Source: Sulfuricella sp. (GTDB lineage Bacteria > Pseudomonadota > Gammaproteobacteria > Burkholderiales > Sulfuricellaceae). Taken from it: DNA of 50,426 bases. The notes beneath the pieces are model-generated. The model was given only the letters and a program-made list of their open reading frames with translations, made no database searches and was not told the DNA's origin. Of the stretch, positions 17,071 to 26,301 are shown piece by piece; within the stretch, counting starts at the first letter, position 1, and each line of letters starts with the position of its first letter. Location: assembly GCA_019911785.1 (NCBI GenBank), contig JAIOJM010000301.1:1-50426 (forward strand). The letters run 5' to 3'. Made by a program: the position numbers and the translations under genes.

Positions 17071-18969
17071 ATGGGAAACGGCATCTTCGGCATCGGCATC
17101 AGCGGCCTCAACGCCGCCCAGGCGGGGCTGCTCACCACCGGGCATAACATCAGCAACGCCAGCACCCCGGGGTATAGCCGCCAGCAGATCGTTCAAACCA
17201 CCAATATCCCCCAGTTCACCGGCGTGGGCTACATCGGCCAGGGCACCCAGGTGGCGACGGTGACGCGCATCTACGACCAGTTGCTGTCCAGCCAGGTGCA
17301 ACAGGCGGAGGCCCGGGGCAGCGAGCTCGACGCCTACTACGCCCAGATCAAGCAGATCGACAACCTGCTGGCGGACCCGAGCGCCGGGCTGTCTTCCGCA
17401 TTGCAGGACTTCTTCGGCGGGGTCAACGAGGTCGCCGCGCATCCGGCGTCCGTGCCTTCGCGGCAGGCATTGCTGTCAAGCGCCGAAACCCTGGCGGCGA
17501 ACTTCCGCAGCCTCGACCAGCGCCTCACCGAAATCAGTGACGGCATCAACAGCCAGATCACCGGCAGCGTGGCCGCCATCAACTCCTACGCCCAGCAGAT
17601 TGCGCACCTCAATGAGAACATTGTGCTGGCCCAGTCGTCGGCCGTCGGCCAGCCGCCCAACGATCTGCTGGACCAGCGCGATGCCGTGATCGCCGATCTC
17701 AACCGGGAAATCAAGGCCACCGTGGTCAAGCAGGACGACGGCAGTTACAACATCTTCATCGGCAACGGTCAGGCGCTGGTGGTAGGGGCCCAGCCATTCA
17801 CCCTGAAGGCGGTGCCAAGCCCAAGCGAAGCGGGAAGAACCGAGGTGGCCTATGCTGCAGGCTCTTCCACGATCCTGCTCCAGGAAGCAAACCTGCAGGG
17901 CGGCAAGCTCGGCGGCTATCTGGCCTTCCGCAATGAAACCCTGGACAGCGTGCAGAATTCCCTGGGGCGGATCGCCATCGGGCTGGCCGGCACATTCAAC
18001 CAGCAGCACCAGCTGGGAATGGACCTGGCGGGTGTCCTGGGCGGCAACTTCTTCAGCCTGGCCGGGCCGCAGGTGAATGCGAGTTTCACCAATTCCGGCG
18101 ACGCCGTGATTGCCGCCGCTTTCAGCGACTATGCGGCGCTGACGGCGAGCGACTACAGGCTGAATTACGACGGCGCCAATTACACCCTGACGCGGCTTTC
18201 CGACAACGCGATGCAGACCTTCGCGGGATTCCCCCAGACCGTGGACGGGGTCACCCTGACCCTTGCCACGGGGGCCGCCAAGCCGGGCGACAGCTTCCTG
18301 ATCCGGCCCACGGCCAGCGGTGCGCGGGATATCGGCGTGGCCGTGAGCGACCCGGCGAAGATCGCGGCGGCGGCGCCGGTTCGCACCGCTGCCGACATGA
18401 CCAACACGGGCAGCGCAAGCATCAGCGCAGGCAGCGTCAACGGTCCGCCCCCGGTGAACGGCAACCTGCAGCAGCCGGTCACGATCCGGTTCACCAGCCC
18501 CACCACGTTCGACGTGATCGGCGCCGGCAACCCGACCGGCGTTTCATACACGCCGGGTGCGGACATTTCGTACAACGGCTGGACCGTCCGGATCAGCGGC
18601 GTTCCGGCGGCGGGCGACAGCTTCAGCGTCGGCACCAACAGCAACGGCGTCGGCGATGGCCGCAACGCGCTCAGCCTGAGCGTGCTGCAGACCCTGAACA
18701 CCCTGGCGGGCGGCACCACCACTTACCAGGGGGCGTACGCGCAACTGGTGAGCCAGGTCGGCAACAAGACCAGGCAACTCGAGGTCACCAGCGCCGCCCA
18801 GGCCAATCTCGTTTCCCAGGTCAAGCAGGCGAGAGAAGCGGTGTCCGGCGTGAACCTGGACGAGGAAGCGGCGAACCTGCTGCGCTACCAGCAGGCTTAC
18901 CAGGCTTCCGGAAAAATGATGCAGATCGCCAGCGAGCTGTTTGCGACTCTGCTCGAACTCGGAAAATAG
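17071..18969 (+). CDS. flgK: Hook-filament junction protein FlgK (HAP1)
   Basis: FlgK is the first junction protein added to the finished hook. The 632-residue product is at the longer end for the family. The amino end GISGLNAAQAGLLTTGHNIS, followed by NASTPGYSRQQ, is the family signature. The C-terminal helix NLDEEAANLLRYQQAYQASG is intact. The variable central domains hold the repeat-like segments between residues ~300 and ~540. Export is expected to need FlgN. It is the first gene after the sigma-28 promoter at 17007-17033. Confidence 0.96.
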   Translation: MGNGIFGIGISGLNAAQAGLLTTGHNISNASTPGYSRQQIVQTTNIPQFTGVGYIGQGTQVATVTRIYDQLLSSQVQQAEARGSELDAYYAQIKQIDNLLADPSAGLSSALQDFFGGVNEVAAHPASVPSRQALLSSAETLAANFRSLDQRLTEISDGINSQITGSVAAINSYAQQIAHLNENIVLAQSSAVGQPPNDLLDQRDAVIADLNREIKATVVKQDDGSYNIFIGNGQALVVGAQPFTLKAVPSPSEAGRTEVAYAAGSSTILLQEANLQGGKLGGYLAFRNETLDSVQNSLGRIAIGLAGTFNQQHQLGMDLAGVLGGNFFSLAGPQVNASFTNSGDAVIAAAFSDYAALTASDYRLNYDGANYTLTRLSDNAMQTFAGFPQTVDGVTLTLATGAAKPGDSFLIRPTASGARDIGVAVSDPAKIAAAAPVRTAADMTNTGSASISAGSVNGPPPVNGNLQQPVTIRFTSPTTFDVIGAGNPTGVSYTPGADISYNGWTVRISGVPAAGDSFSVGTNSNGVGDGRNALSLSVLQTLNTLAGGTTTYQGAYAQLVSQVGNKTRQLEVTSAAQANLVSQVKQAREAVSGVNLDEEAANLLRYQQAYQASGKMMQIASELFATLLELGK

Positions 18970-18978
18970 GAGACGGTC

Positions 18979-20187
18979 ATGCGGGTCAGCACGAACACCA
19001 TTTACGATCTGGGCGTGAACGCAATCCAGCAGCAACAGGCAAAAATGCTCCACACCCAGCAGCAGGTCTCCGGCGGCCGGCGCATTCTGACCCCGGCAGA
19101 CGACCCGGTGGCTGCCGCCCGTGCCGTGGAAGTCTCGCAGTCCGAATCGGTCAATGCCCGCTACGCGGCCAACCGGGGGGCGGCGAAAGACAGCCTGAGC
19201 CTGGCGGAAGGGGTGCTGCAGGGCGTTACCGGCGTGATCCAGGACGTCAGGGAGCTGGCCCTGAAGGCGGGCAATCCGGTCCTGACCAACAGCGACCGCA
19301 TGAGCCTCGCCGTCGAGCTGCGCGGACGGTTCCAGGAACTGCTGGGTCTGGCCAACAGCGCCGACGGCACCGGGCAATACCTGTTTTCGGGCTACCAGGG
19401 CGCGACCCAGCCGTTCGCCCAGACTCCGGCCGGGGCGCAGTACGCCGGCGACGACGGCCAGCGCCTGGTCCAAGTGGGCGCCTCCCGCCAGATGGCGGTG
19501 AGCGAGTCGGGAAGCGTGATTTTCGAGCGCATCAGGACCGGTAACGGCACTTTTTCAACCGCAGCCGGTTCCGCGAACAGCGGCAGCGGGATTGTCAGCC
19601 CCGGGATGGTAACCGACCCCGCAAGCCTCACCGGCCACAGTTACCAGATCGCTTTCAGGGTGGCAGGCGGCACGACCACCTACGACGTGCTCGATACCAC
19701 CCTGGGCACCGCGGTTTCATCAGGCAATGCCTACGCAAGCGGCAATGCCATCAGCTTTTCCGGCATGCGGCTGGAAATCACCGGCAGCCCGGCCGACGGC
19801 GACACCTTCGCCATTGCGCCCAGCACCAACCAGAGCATCTTCCAGACCCTCAACGACCTGATCGGGGCGCTGGAAGCGCCGGTGAGCGGTCAGGCGGCAA
19901 GCGCCAGGCTCAGCAACGGCCTGACCACCGCGCTTTCGAACCTGGACCAGGGGCTGGACAATGTGCTCGGCGTGCGCGCCGCCATGGGGGCGCGCCTGAA
20001 GGAACTCGACTCGCTGCAGAGCACCGGCGAAGACCTCGCGCTCCAGTACCAGCAGACCCTTTCCCAGTTGCAGGACGTGGATTACGCCGCAGCCGTCAGC
20101 CAGCTTACCCAGCAGCAGACCTACCTGGAAGCGGCGCAGAAATCCTTCCTGAAGGTGTCAGGGTTGTCGCTGTTCAACTACGTATGA
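18979..20187 (+). CDS. flgL: Hook-filament junction protein FlgL (HAP3)
   Basis: FlgL is the second junction protein, on which the filament grows. The 402-residue product has the flagellin-like amino end MRVSTNTIYDLGVNAIQQQQ and the segment SGGRRILTPADDPVAAARAV. The C-terminal coiled helix is DYAAAVSQLTQQQTYLEAAQ, ending SLFNYV. It starts 9 nt after flgK with GGAGA upstream, so it belongs to the same sigma-28 transcript. The 90-nt gap to the convergent fliR has no convincing terminator hairpin. Confidence 0.95.
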   Translation: MRVSTNTIYDLGVNAIQQQQAKMLHTQQQVSGGRRILTPADDPVAAARAVEVSQSESVNARYAANRGAAKDSLSLAEGVLQGVTGVIQDVRELALKAGNPVLTNSDRMSLAVELRGRFQELLGLANSADGTGQYLFSGYQGATQPFAQTPAGAQYAGDDGQRLVQVGASRQMAVSESGSVIFERIRTGNGTFSTAAGSANSGSGIVSPGMVTDPASLTGHSYQIAFRVAGGTTTYDVLDTTLGTAVSSGNAYASGNAISFSGMRLEITGSPADGDTFAIAPSTNQSIFQTLNDLIGALEAPVSGQAASARLSNGLTTALSNLDQGLDNVLGVRAAMGARLKELDSLQSTGEDLALQYQQTLSQLQDVDYAAAVSQLTQQQTYLEAAQKSFLKVSGLSLFNYV

Positions 20188-20277
20188 ACTTAAAAGCAGT
20201 TCAGCCACGAATTTACCCGGCCAGGGTCTTGATTAACACCTCCACCCCGCTTTCCTCCCCTGGTCAGCGCACACATC

Positions 20278-21066
20278 TCACGGCGCGCGGGCCTGCTGGG
20301 CTACCACCAGCATCATGTGCAGGCCCTCATCGATCAGCCTGGTCAGCGGGGAGGCGAGGTAGGGCAGGGAAACGGCCAGTATCAGCAGCCCGATGGACAG
20401 GGTGACCGGAAAGCCCACCGCGAAGAGATTCAGCTGGGGGGCGGCGCGGGTGAGGATGCCGAGCGCCAGGTTGGCGATCAGCAGCGCGGCGAGCAGCGGC
20501 AGCGACAGGAGCAGGCCGGCCAGAAAGATTTTTCCTCCCCACTCCACCAGCGTCCTCAGGCTGAGCGAGGACAGCGGCTCGGCGGAAACGGGAAAGGCAT
20601 GGAAGCTCTCGGCCAGTGCGGCAAGCACCATCAGATGGCCGTTCACCGAAAGAAACACCAGCGTTGTCAGGAGACCGAGAAACTGGCCGATCACCGGCGT
20701 GTAGGCGAAGTTCTGGGGGTCATAGAAGCTGGCAAAGCCCAGGCCCATCTGCAGCCCGGCGATCTCCCCGGCCATTTCCACGGCCACGAACACGATGCGC
20801 ATGGCAAACCCGATGGCCAGCCCGATCACCAGTTGCTGGGCGAGGATCAGCAGGCCGGCTGCCGACCCCGGATCCTCCTGGGGCAGCGGTCCCAGGGTCG
20901 GTGCGACGATGAAGGTGATCAGTGCCGCCAGACCGATCTTGACCCGCATCGGCAGGCTTTGGTCGCCCAGCACCGGGGCGCTGGCGATGACCGCGAGAAC
21001 GCGCGTCAGCGGCCAGATGAAGGCGGCGAGCCAGGCATTCAGTTCAGCGCTGGTGATGCTGATCAT
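20278..21066 (-). CDS. fliR: Flagellar export gate protein FliR
   Basis: FliR is an export-gate subunit that assembles with FliP and FliQ into the secretion pore. I start it at ATG 21066 (MISITSAELNAWLAAFIWPL), the usual FliR amino end, giving 262 residues. An in-frame ATG at 21117 would add 17 non-conserved residues and overlap fliQ. No clear ribosome binding site precedes 21066. At least five hydrophobic segments are visible, including the conserved GEIAGLQMGLGFASFYDP. It is last in the fliF-R series. Confidence 0.93.
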   Translation of the reverse strand: MISITSAELNAWLAAFIWPLTRVLAVIASAPVLGDQSLPMRVKIGLAALITFIVAPTLGPLPQEDPGSAAGLLILAQQLVIGLAIGFAMRIVFVAVEMAGEIAGLQMGLGFASFYDPQNFAYTPVIGQFLGLLTTLVFLSVNGHLMVLAALAESFHAFPVSAEPLSSLSLRTLVEWGGKIFLAGLLLSLPLLAALLIANLALGILTRAAPQLNLFAVGFPVTLSIGLLILAVSLPYLASPLTRLIDEGLHMMLVVAQQARAP

Positions 21067-21088
21067 CGGGGGGGCATAGGCCGCGTAC

Positions 21089-21358
21089 CTAGCCGACCAG
21101 TGAAGGGATGCTGGCAAACAACTGCCGCATGTAATCCAGCATCAGGCTGAGCATCCACGGCCCGGCGGCGGCAAGTACCACGACCATCGCCAGCAGCTTG
21201 GGAATGAACGACAGCGTCATTTCGTTGATCTGGGTGGCCGCCTGGAAAATGCTGACCAGCAGGCCTACGGCCAGCGCCGTAAGCAGCAGCGGCGCGGACA
21301 GCAGAAGGGTCAGTTGCAGCGCCTGCTGGCCCAGGGTCATTACGCTTTCTGGAGTCAT
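21089..21358 (-). CDS. fliQ: Flagellar export gate protein FliQ
   Basis: FliQ is a small two-helix membrane protein of the FliPQR export pore. The 89-residue length is exactly typical. The two hydrophobic helices lie at about residues 15-40 and 52-77, joined by the conserved FQAATQINEMTLSFIPKLLA. The amino end MTPESVMTLGQQAL is characteristic. It lies between fliP and fliR. Confidence 0.96.
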   Translation of the reverse strand: MTPESVMTLGQQALQLTLLLSAPLLLTALAVGLLVSIFQAATQINEMTLSFIPKLLAMVVVLAAAGPWMLSLMLDYMRQLFASIPSLVG

Positions 21359-21385
21359 CCTGCGAGCCCCGCAGTTCCGGTCGCG

Positions 21386-22138
21386 TCAGGCATAAAAGCT
21401 CTGCACCAGGGAGCCGATCAGCAGATTCCAGCCATCCACCAGCACGAACAGCATGATCTTGAACGGCAGCGAGATGATCGCCGGCGACACCATCATCATG
21501 CCCATGGACATGAGCACGCTCGCCACCAACATGTCGATGATGAGGAAGGGGATGAACACGACGAAACCCACCTGGAATCCGGTTTTAAGTTCGCTGGTGA
21601 TAAAGGCCGGGATCAGAATTTTCAACGGCACGTCTTCCGGGCCGTTGAGCTGCGGCCCGTTGGAAATTTTCACGAACAGCGCCAGATCGGCCTGCCGCGT
21701 CTGGCGCAGCATGAATGCCTTCAGGGGAACGCTGCCCTTTTCCAGCGCCTGGGTCATGTTGATCTTGTTTTCGCTGAACGGCGCATAGGCCTCGGCGTAG
21801 ATCTTGTCGAATACCGGCGCCATGACGAAGAAGGTCAGGAACAGGGCCAGGCCGACCAGCACCTGGTTCGGCGGAGAGGCCTGGGTGCCCAGCGCGTGGC
21901 GCAGCAGGGAAAGCACGATGATGATGCGGGTAAACCCGGTCATCATCAGCAGGATGGCCGGCAGGAAGGACAGGGCGGTGAGCAGCAGCAGGGTCTGGAT
22001 GCTCAGCGTATAGGTCTGGCCGCCGCCCCCCGACGGGGTGCTGGTGAACGCCGGCAGCCCGATGTCCTGGGCCAGGGCCGGGGCTGCGGCCAGCAGGAGG
22101 GGAACGGATGCGGCGAGGAGCCTGACCAGCCTATTCAC
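21386..22138 (-). CDS. fliP: Flagellar export gate protein FliP
   Basis: FliP is the core subunit of the export pore. The 250-residue product starts with GTG at 22138 and overlaps the fliO stop by 8 nt. It has a cleavable signal peptide ([11 protein letters not shown]), as known for FliP. The conserved FliP/SpaP blocks are [40 protein letters not shown] and the C-terminal [18 protein letters not shown]. It is downstream of fliO, which assists FliP assembly in other species. Confidence 0.96.
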   Translation of the reverse strand: MNRLVRLLAASVPLLLAAAPALAQDIGLPAFTSTPSGGGGQTYTLSIQTLLLLTALSFLPAILLMMTGFTRIIIVLSLLRHALGTQASPPNQVLVGLALFLTFFVMAPVFDKIYAEAYAPFSENKINMTQALEKGSVPLKAFMLRQTRQADLALFVKISNGPQLNGPEDVPLKILIPAFITSELKTGFQVGFVVFIPFLIIDMLVASVLMSMGMMMVSPAIISLPFKIMLFVLVDGWNLLIGSLVQSFYA

Positions 22139-22574
22139 CTTGACGCCTTTCGGAGACCTGCTTCAGCCAGGCGGCAAATCCTTTCGCCTCCCCCGCCTTG
22201 ACCCCGGCGGCTGGCGGGAGCTCGGCCCTGGGCATGGTATGCAGAGCGGAGACATGGCCGGGTGCGACGCCCACCACCAGCCAGGTGGCGCCGATTTCCA
22301 CCAGCACCACCCGTTCCCGCTGTCCCACCGCCGCCCCGCCAATCACCCTGATGGCGCCCGCCTGTCTGCCCGGCTGGCCGGCGAGCCGCCTGAGCAGCCA
22401 CGCAGCGCCGGCCACCATGGCCAACACCAGCCCCAGCCCGAGGGCCACCTGCAACATGCTGCCCGCGGACACTGCCGGCGCGGGCAGCGCCTGCGCCTGC
22501 TGCTGGGCTGCGGCGGGGAATGCGAGCACCAGCGCGAATGCGGCCGGCAGTGTGTGGGCGAGTTTCCCGGTCAT
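22131..22574 (-). CDS. fliO: Flagellar biosynthesis protein FliO
   Basis: FliO is a membrane protein that promotes assembly of the FliP ring. The 147-residue product has a hydrophobic amino end (a signal or first segment ending AAAQQQAQA) and a transmembrane helix near residues 38-58 ([20 protein letters not shown]). A basic region and the FliO/FliZ cytoplasmic domain follow ([20 protein letters not shown]). The sequence is weakly conserved in this family. Position between fliN and fliP, with a 4-nt ATGA overlap with fliN, supports the call. Confidence 0.9.
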   Translation of the reverse strand: MTGKLAHTLPAAFALVLAFPAAAQQQAQALPAPAVSAGSMLQVALGLGLVLAMVAGAAWLLRRLAGQPGRQAGAIRVIGGAAVGQRERVVLVEIGATWLVVGVAPGHVSALHTMPRAELPPAAGVKAGEAKGFAAWLKQVSERRQGE

Positions 22575-22975
22575 TTGTTCAGCTTGCGGATGCGTTCGCC
22601 GGGCGTCACGACGTCGGTCAGGCGGATGCCGAATTTTTCATTGACCACCACCACTTCTCCCTGGGCAATCAGGCAGCCGTTGACCAGCACGTCCATGGGC
22701 TCGCCCGCCAGGCCGTCGAGTTCCACCACCGAGCCATGGGCCAGTTGGAGCAGGCTCTTGATGGCGATCTTGGTCCTGCCCAGCTCAACGGTGAGCTGCA
22801 CCGGTATGTCGAGGATCATGTCGATGTCATTGTGGGTGCCCGCTTTGGCATGATCACTGGAAAATTGTTGAAATTGTGCCGGCGCTGCGGCTTTCGGCGC
22901 TGAAGACTGCTGCTCGGCCATGGCGGCTTCCCATTCGTCGGCGGCGATGCCTGGTTCGGCTGTGGTATCTAGCAT
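22571..22975 (-). CDS. fliN: Flagellar switch protein FliN
   Basis: FliN forms much of the C ring, part of the rotor switch and a docking site for export substrates. The 134-residue call starts at ATG 22975, with GGAGG about 7 nt upstream. The frame is open 24 codons further up, but that part overlaps fliM and lacks family character. The C-terminal SpoA domain is typical (MILDIPVQLTVELGRTKIAI near residue 58, then NGCLIAQGEVVVVNEKFGIR). The amino part is acidic and alanine-rich. Confidence 0.94.
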   Translation of the reverse strand: MLDTTAEPGIAADEWEAAMAEQQSSAPKAAAPAQFQQFSSDHAKAGTHNDIDMILDIPVQLTVELGRTKIAIKSLLQLAHGSVVELDGLAGEPMDVLVNGCLIAQGEVVVVNEKFGIRLTDVVTPGERIRKLNK

Positions 22976-23039
22976 GTTTTCCTCCATTGGCTTGGTCGTA
23001 AATGGTCTGGTCGCAAGGTTGCGCCTTTCTTCCGTTGGT

Positions 23040-24041
23040 TCAGTCAAGGACGTTCCCGATGGAAGATTCGCTCGCCTGGCTGGCGAGCATTTTTTTTACC
23101 CGGAGGGCGTACTGCCCATTGAACACCCCGTGCTTGAATTCCATGACAGGAACGCCATCCACCCTTGCCGTGAGGGTTTCGTGGATGTCCAGCGGAATGA
23201 AATCACCCGTCTTCATGTTCAGGATCTGCTCCAGGGTCACCGCAATTTCGCCAAGGTGGGCCACCAGCTCGACATCGGCGGTCTGCACCTGTCTGGAAAG
23301 CAGGCTGACCCAGCGCTTGTCCGCCTCCAGGTGGTCTCCCTGCAGGCTGCTGTAGAGCAGGTCGCGGATCGGCTCGACCATGGCGTAGGGCATGCAGATG
23401 TGAAGCTTTCCGCCGGTGGGGCCGAATTCGATATCGAAGGTGGTGGAGATCACCACTTCGTTGGGGGTCGCGATATTGGCGAACTGGGGGTTCATTTCGG
23501 CGCGCAAATACTCGAACTTCACCGGGTAAACCGGATTCCAGGATTTTTCGTACTCCTCGAACACGACGTTGAGCATGCGCTGGATGATGCGCTGCTCGGT
23601 CTGGGTGAAGTCCCTGCCTTCGACTCGGGAGTGAAACCGCCCGTCTCCGCCAAACATGTTGTCCACCACCAGGAACACCAGGTTGGGGTCGAAAATGAAC
23701 AGTGAGGTGCCGCGGAGCGGCTTTATCTGCACCATGTTGAGGTTGGCGGGCACGACCAGGTTGCGCACAAACTCGCTGTACTTCATCACCCGCACCGGCC
23801 CCACCGAAATGTCCGCGGTGCGGCGCATAAGATTGAACAGCCCGATGCGCAGCAGGCGCGCAAAACGCTCGTTGATGATCTCCAGCGTCGGCATGCGCCC
23901 GCGCACGATGCGCTCCTGGGTGGCCAGGTTGTAGGGGCGCACCCCGGAAGGGTCGAGCTCCTCCGCCGGTTCGTCGATATCGCCGGTGACGCCCTTGAGA
24001 AGGGCATCCACCTCATCCTGCGAAAGGAAGTCCTTGGTCAT
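23040..24041 (-). CDS. fliM: Flagellar motor switch protein FliM
   Basis: FliM is the middle layer of the C ring and the CheY-P receiver that sets rotation direction. The 333-residue product has the CheY-binding peptide LSQDEVDALL near residues 6-15. The middle domain contains FGGDGRF, the GGxG element that contacts FliG. A C-terminal SpoA domain follows. The intact CheY site means chemotaxis signalling is expected, although no che genes lie in this window. fliL ends just upstream in the same direction. Confidence 0.96.
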   Translation of the reverse strand: MTKDFLSQDEVDALLKGVTGDIDEPAEELDPSGVRPYNLATQERIVRGRMPTLEIINERFARLLRIGLFNLMRRTADISVGPVRVMKYSEFVRNLVVPANLNMVQIKPLRGTSLFIFDPNLVFLVVDNMFGGDGRFHSRVEGRDFTQTEQRIIQRMLNVVFEEYEKSWNPVYPVKFEYLRAEMNPQFANIATPNEVVISTTFDIEFGPTGGKLHICMPYAMVEPIRDLLYSSLQGDHLEADKRWVSLLSRQVQTADVELVAHLGEIAVTLEQILNMKTGDFIPLDIHETLTARVDGVPVMEFKHGVFNGQYALRVKKMLASQASESSIGNVLD

Positions 24042-24047
24042 GGGTGT

Positions 24048-24551
24048 TTACTGGATGACGAAAGAGGTGAAGAAAACGCCCAGGCTTTCCTGGGGGTTCA
24101 TCTGTGGCGCGATCGGGTTTTTCACTTCGGCAGCAATTTCCCCGGTCACCTTGTTCTTGCCTTCCGCCGTAATGAGCTCGGAGGCGCGCTTGCCGGAGAG
24201 AAGCAGCAATATCCGGCTGCGGATCTCCGGCATGTACAGCTTGATCTGGTCCACGGTCGAGGAGTCGCTGACCTTGAGCGCCAGGCCGACCTGCAGATAT
24301 TGGTCTCCCTGCTCGGGTTGCAGGTTCACCGTAAATGGCTCGAGATTGACGAATAACGGTGGTTTCGGGGCAGCCGCCTTGGCGTCGTGGTGCGCATTGC
24401 CCTGGAGGAAATACCATGCCGCCCCCCCGCCTGCCGAGAGCAGCGTCAGCAGGGCAACCAATATCGGTAGCTTGCCTTTCTTTCCGGGCTTCGCCGCCGT
24501 ATCGCTCACCTTCTCCTCCTTGTGTTCCTGTTTGGTTGGGTTCCTGGCCAT
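24048..24551 (-). CDS. fliL: Flagellar basal-body protein FliL
   Basis: FliL is a single-pass membrane protein that surrounds and supports the stator. The 167-residue product has a lysine-rich cytoplasmic tail, one transmembrane helix at about residues 29-50 (LPILVALLTLLSAGGGAAWY), and a periplasmic domain. That domain carries the family blocks VNLEPFTVNLQPEQGDQYLQ and LYMPEIRSRILLLLSGK. The gap of 147 nt upstream (to fliK) is the largest inside this operon. Confidence 0.94.
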   Translation of the reverse strand: MARNPTKQEHKEEKVSDTAAKPGKKGKLPILVALLTLLSAGGGAAWYFLQGNAHHDAKAAAPKPPLFVNLEPFTVNLQPEQGDQYLQVGLALKVSDSSTVDQIKLYMPEIRSRILLLLSGKRASELITAEGKNKVTGEIAAEVKNPIAPQMNPQESLGVFFTSFVIQ

Positions 24552-24653
24552 GGCCGCTCCGGATTTGCTGGTCTGGATGGAATTATGGGTGAAGCCCGCC
24601 GGATTCGATTCGGGAAATAGAAGGGATGAAAACCCCTATCTCCCGGTTATGAC

Positions 24654-24679
24654 CAGTCAGGGCCTGCGCTTCCTGACTG
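24654..24679. terminator. Hairpin between fliK and fliL
   Basis: CAGTCAGG (24654-24661) and CCTGACTG (24672-24679) form a perfect 8-bp stem around a 10-nt loop, 20 nt past the fliK stop. No U-tract follows in either direction. It may reduce read-through or stabilise the 3' end of a fliF-K message, separating it from fliL-R. Confidence 0.35.
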
Positions 24680-24698
24680 CCCACAATAACCGTCGGCG

Positions 24699-25781
24699 TC
24701 AGGCAAAAGTATCCACCAGGCTGTCACCCCGTGCGCGAAGCGATTGCATGCGTCCGGGCGCGGGCTCGGCAGCGTGGGTGTCCTTGCCGTGGCCTCCGGC
24801 AGCGGCATGCTCGTGGCGCTCGAAGCCTGCCTGGCCCTTTGGCGTATCAGCGCTTACCGTCGCATTCCCCAGGTTGATCCCGCTGTCAGCCATCATTTCC
24901 CGCAGCCTCGGCAAGGCCGCTTCGACAGCCTCCCGCACCGCCGTGTGGTGGGACATGAACAGTGCGCTGGCCTCGTTGTTGCTGACCGTCAGCACCACAT
25001 GAAGCGGGCCGAGGTCGGGGGGATTCAGGTGCAGTTCCGCCACCTGCCGCTGTCCGGTCACCATCCATACCACTTTCTGGGACAGGGCGCCGTCCCAGGC
25101 GGGGGTGCCGACCCGGGGCTCGATCCGGGAGGCAATATCGGCTGCCGCATGGCTCATTAACGTGGAATTCAAAGGGCCAAGGGGAACGGGCTGTGCCGAT
25201 TCAGGGATGGGTTCGGACTGGGCCGGGCGCTGCAGGAAAGGGGCGGCTGTCACCTCGCTCCCATCGTGGCGCGCGATGGCAATGGGGGCCAGGGATTCGA
25301 TGGAGGGGGCAATGGACTGTGGTTTGCCCGTGTCTGGCGCCGCAGCCTGGGGCATTGCCGGTCTGAGCGTGATGCCCGGGGTCGGGACTTCTGCCGGGAC
25401 GGTGTCCGATGCCGCCGCGCCAGTCCCGGACAGGGTGTCCAGACCTGCCGGCACTGAACCAGCGCCCATCTCCGCCTGCCCCCCGACTGTGGCTGGCGGC
25501 GCAAACGGCAAGGCGAGCAGCGCAAAGGGATCGGCCTGCCCGGGCTGTTGCATTTGGGTTTCATCGCCCGGTGCCCGTTCCGCTGCTTCCGTGTTGACGA
25601 CGTTGCCGGAAGGAAGCGCCCGCACCCGGCCTGATGCGGTTTTCCCGAGCAGTTCGCGCGCCAGAAAGTCGCCGAAAGGATCCTTGTCAGGCGCATCGGC
25701 CGTTGCGGTGAGCGGTCCCGTGGTGTCAGCGGGATTGCCGGGGAGCGGGGCGGGGGTTGCGGTGATTGGGATATTCTGCAC
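24699..25781 (-). CDS. fliK: Flagellar hook-length control protein FliK
   Basis: FliK is the secreted ruler that measures the hook and triggers the FlhB switch. The 360-residue product uses a GTG start at 25781 with AAGGGG upstream. Most of it is a low-complexity Pro/Ala/Thr-rich ruler region. The conserved C-terminal FliK domain lies near residues 235-320 (VAELHLNPPDLGPLHVVLTV, then MSHHTAVREAVEAALPRLRE). The place between fliJ and fliL is standard. A second FliK-like gene is found at 32828-33937. Confidence 0.92.
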   Translation of the reverse strand: MQNIPITATPAPLPGNPADTTGPLTATADAPDKDPFGDFLARELLGKTASGRVRALPSGNVVNTEAAERAPGDETQMQQPGQADPFALLALPFAPPATVGGQAEMGAGSVPAGLDTLSGTGAAASDTVPAEVPTPGITLRPAMPQAAAPDTGKPQSIAPSIESLAPIAIARHDGSEVTAAPFLQRPAQSEPIPESAQPVPLGPLNSTLMSHAAADIASRIEPRVGTPAWDGALSQKVVWMVTGQRQVAELHLNPPDLGPLHVVLTVSNNEASALFMSHHTAVREAVEAALPRLREMMADSGINLGNATVSADTPKGQAGFERHEHAAAGGHGKDTHAAEPAPGRMQSLRARGDSLVDTFA

Positions 25782-25833
25782 GGGAGCCCCTTGTGGTGAT
25801 CAAAGCCGGGTTTTCGCCAGTGACGCGTGCCGC

Positions 25834-26277
25834 TTACTCGCGTTCACGGCAGAACGATTTCAGCGCATGCTCGTCCTGTTCCCGCTGCTCCGCTTTCGCG
25901 GCCCGGCTGGATTCTGCGCCCAGGTGCCGGGCCGACAGGGTGTTGAAGGACTTGAGCCTGCACTGCTGCGCCTGCCACTCGCTCTGGCCGACCAAGGTGC
26001 GGAGCTTGGCCTGGGCCACCAGTTCGCGCTGCAGGGCGATGGCCGCATCCAGCTTGGCCAGGAATTCATGGAAATTGCGCCATCCGGCGCTGGGCATGCC
26101 GCTTCGCACCGATTCCCGGAATTGCGCCTGGTAGTCTTCCCGGTATCGCAACAGCAGTTGCAGTCTTTTTTCGGTTTCCTCACCCTGGGCATTCAGCGCT
26201 CCCAGGCTCCTCGCGGCACTGTCGCTGCGCTGTTGCGCGAGTTCCACCAGTGTCTTCAGGGGAAAGTTTCCGGCCAT
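25834..26277 (-). CDS. fliJ: Flagellar export protein FliJ
   Basis: FliJ is the central stalk-like coiled coil of the export ATPase; it links FliI to FlhA and recycles chaperones. The 147-residue length is exactly typical. The protein is almost wholly charged helix, with the FliJ block QLLLRYREDYQAQF near residue 40 and a C-terminal heptad-rich stretch with AKAEQREQDEHALKSF. AAGGAG precedes the ATG. fliI ends 24 nt upstream. Confidence 0.93.
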   Translation of the reverse strand: MAGNFPLKTLVELAQQRSDSAARSLGALNAQGEETEKRLQLLLRYREDYQAQFRESVRSGMPSAGWRNFHEFLAKLDAAIALQRELVAQAKLRTLVGQSEWQAQQCRLKSFNTLSARHLGAESSRAAKAEQREQDEHALKSFCRERE

Positions 26278-26301
26278 TGCAATTCTCCTTGAGTAGTCCC
26301 G

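Noticed and set aside
21314..22201. Open frame antisense to fliP/fliO
   Set aside because: Low-complexity His/Gln/Gly-rich translation with no domain character; fliP and fliO on the other strand are clear.
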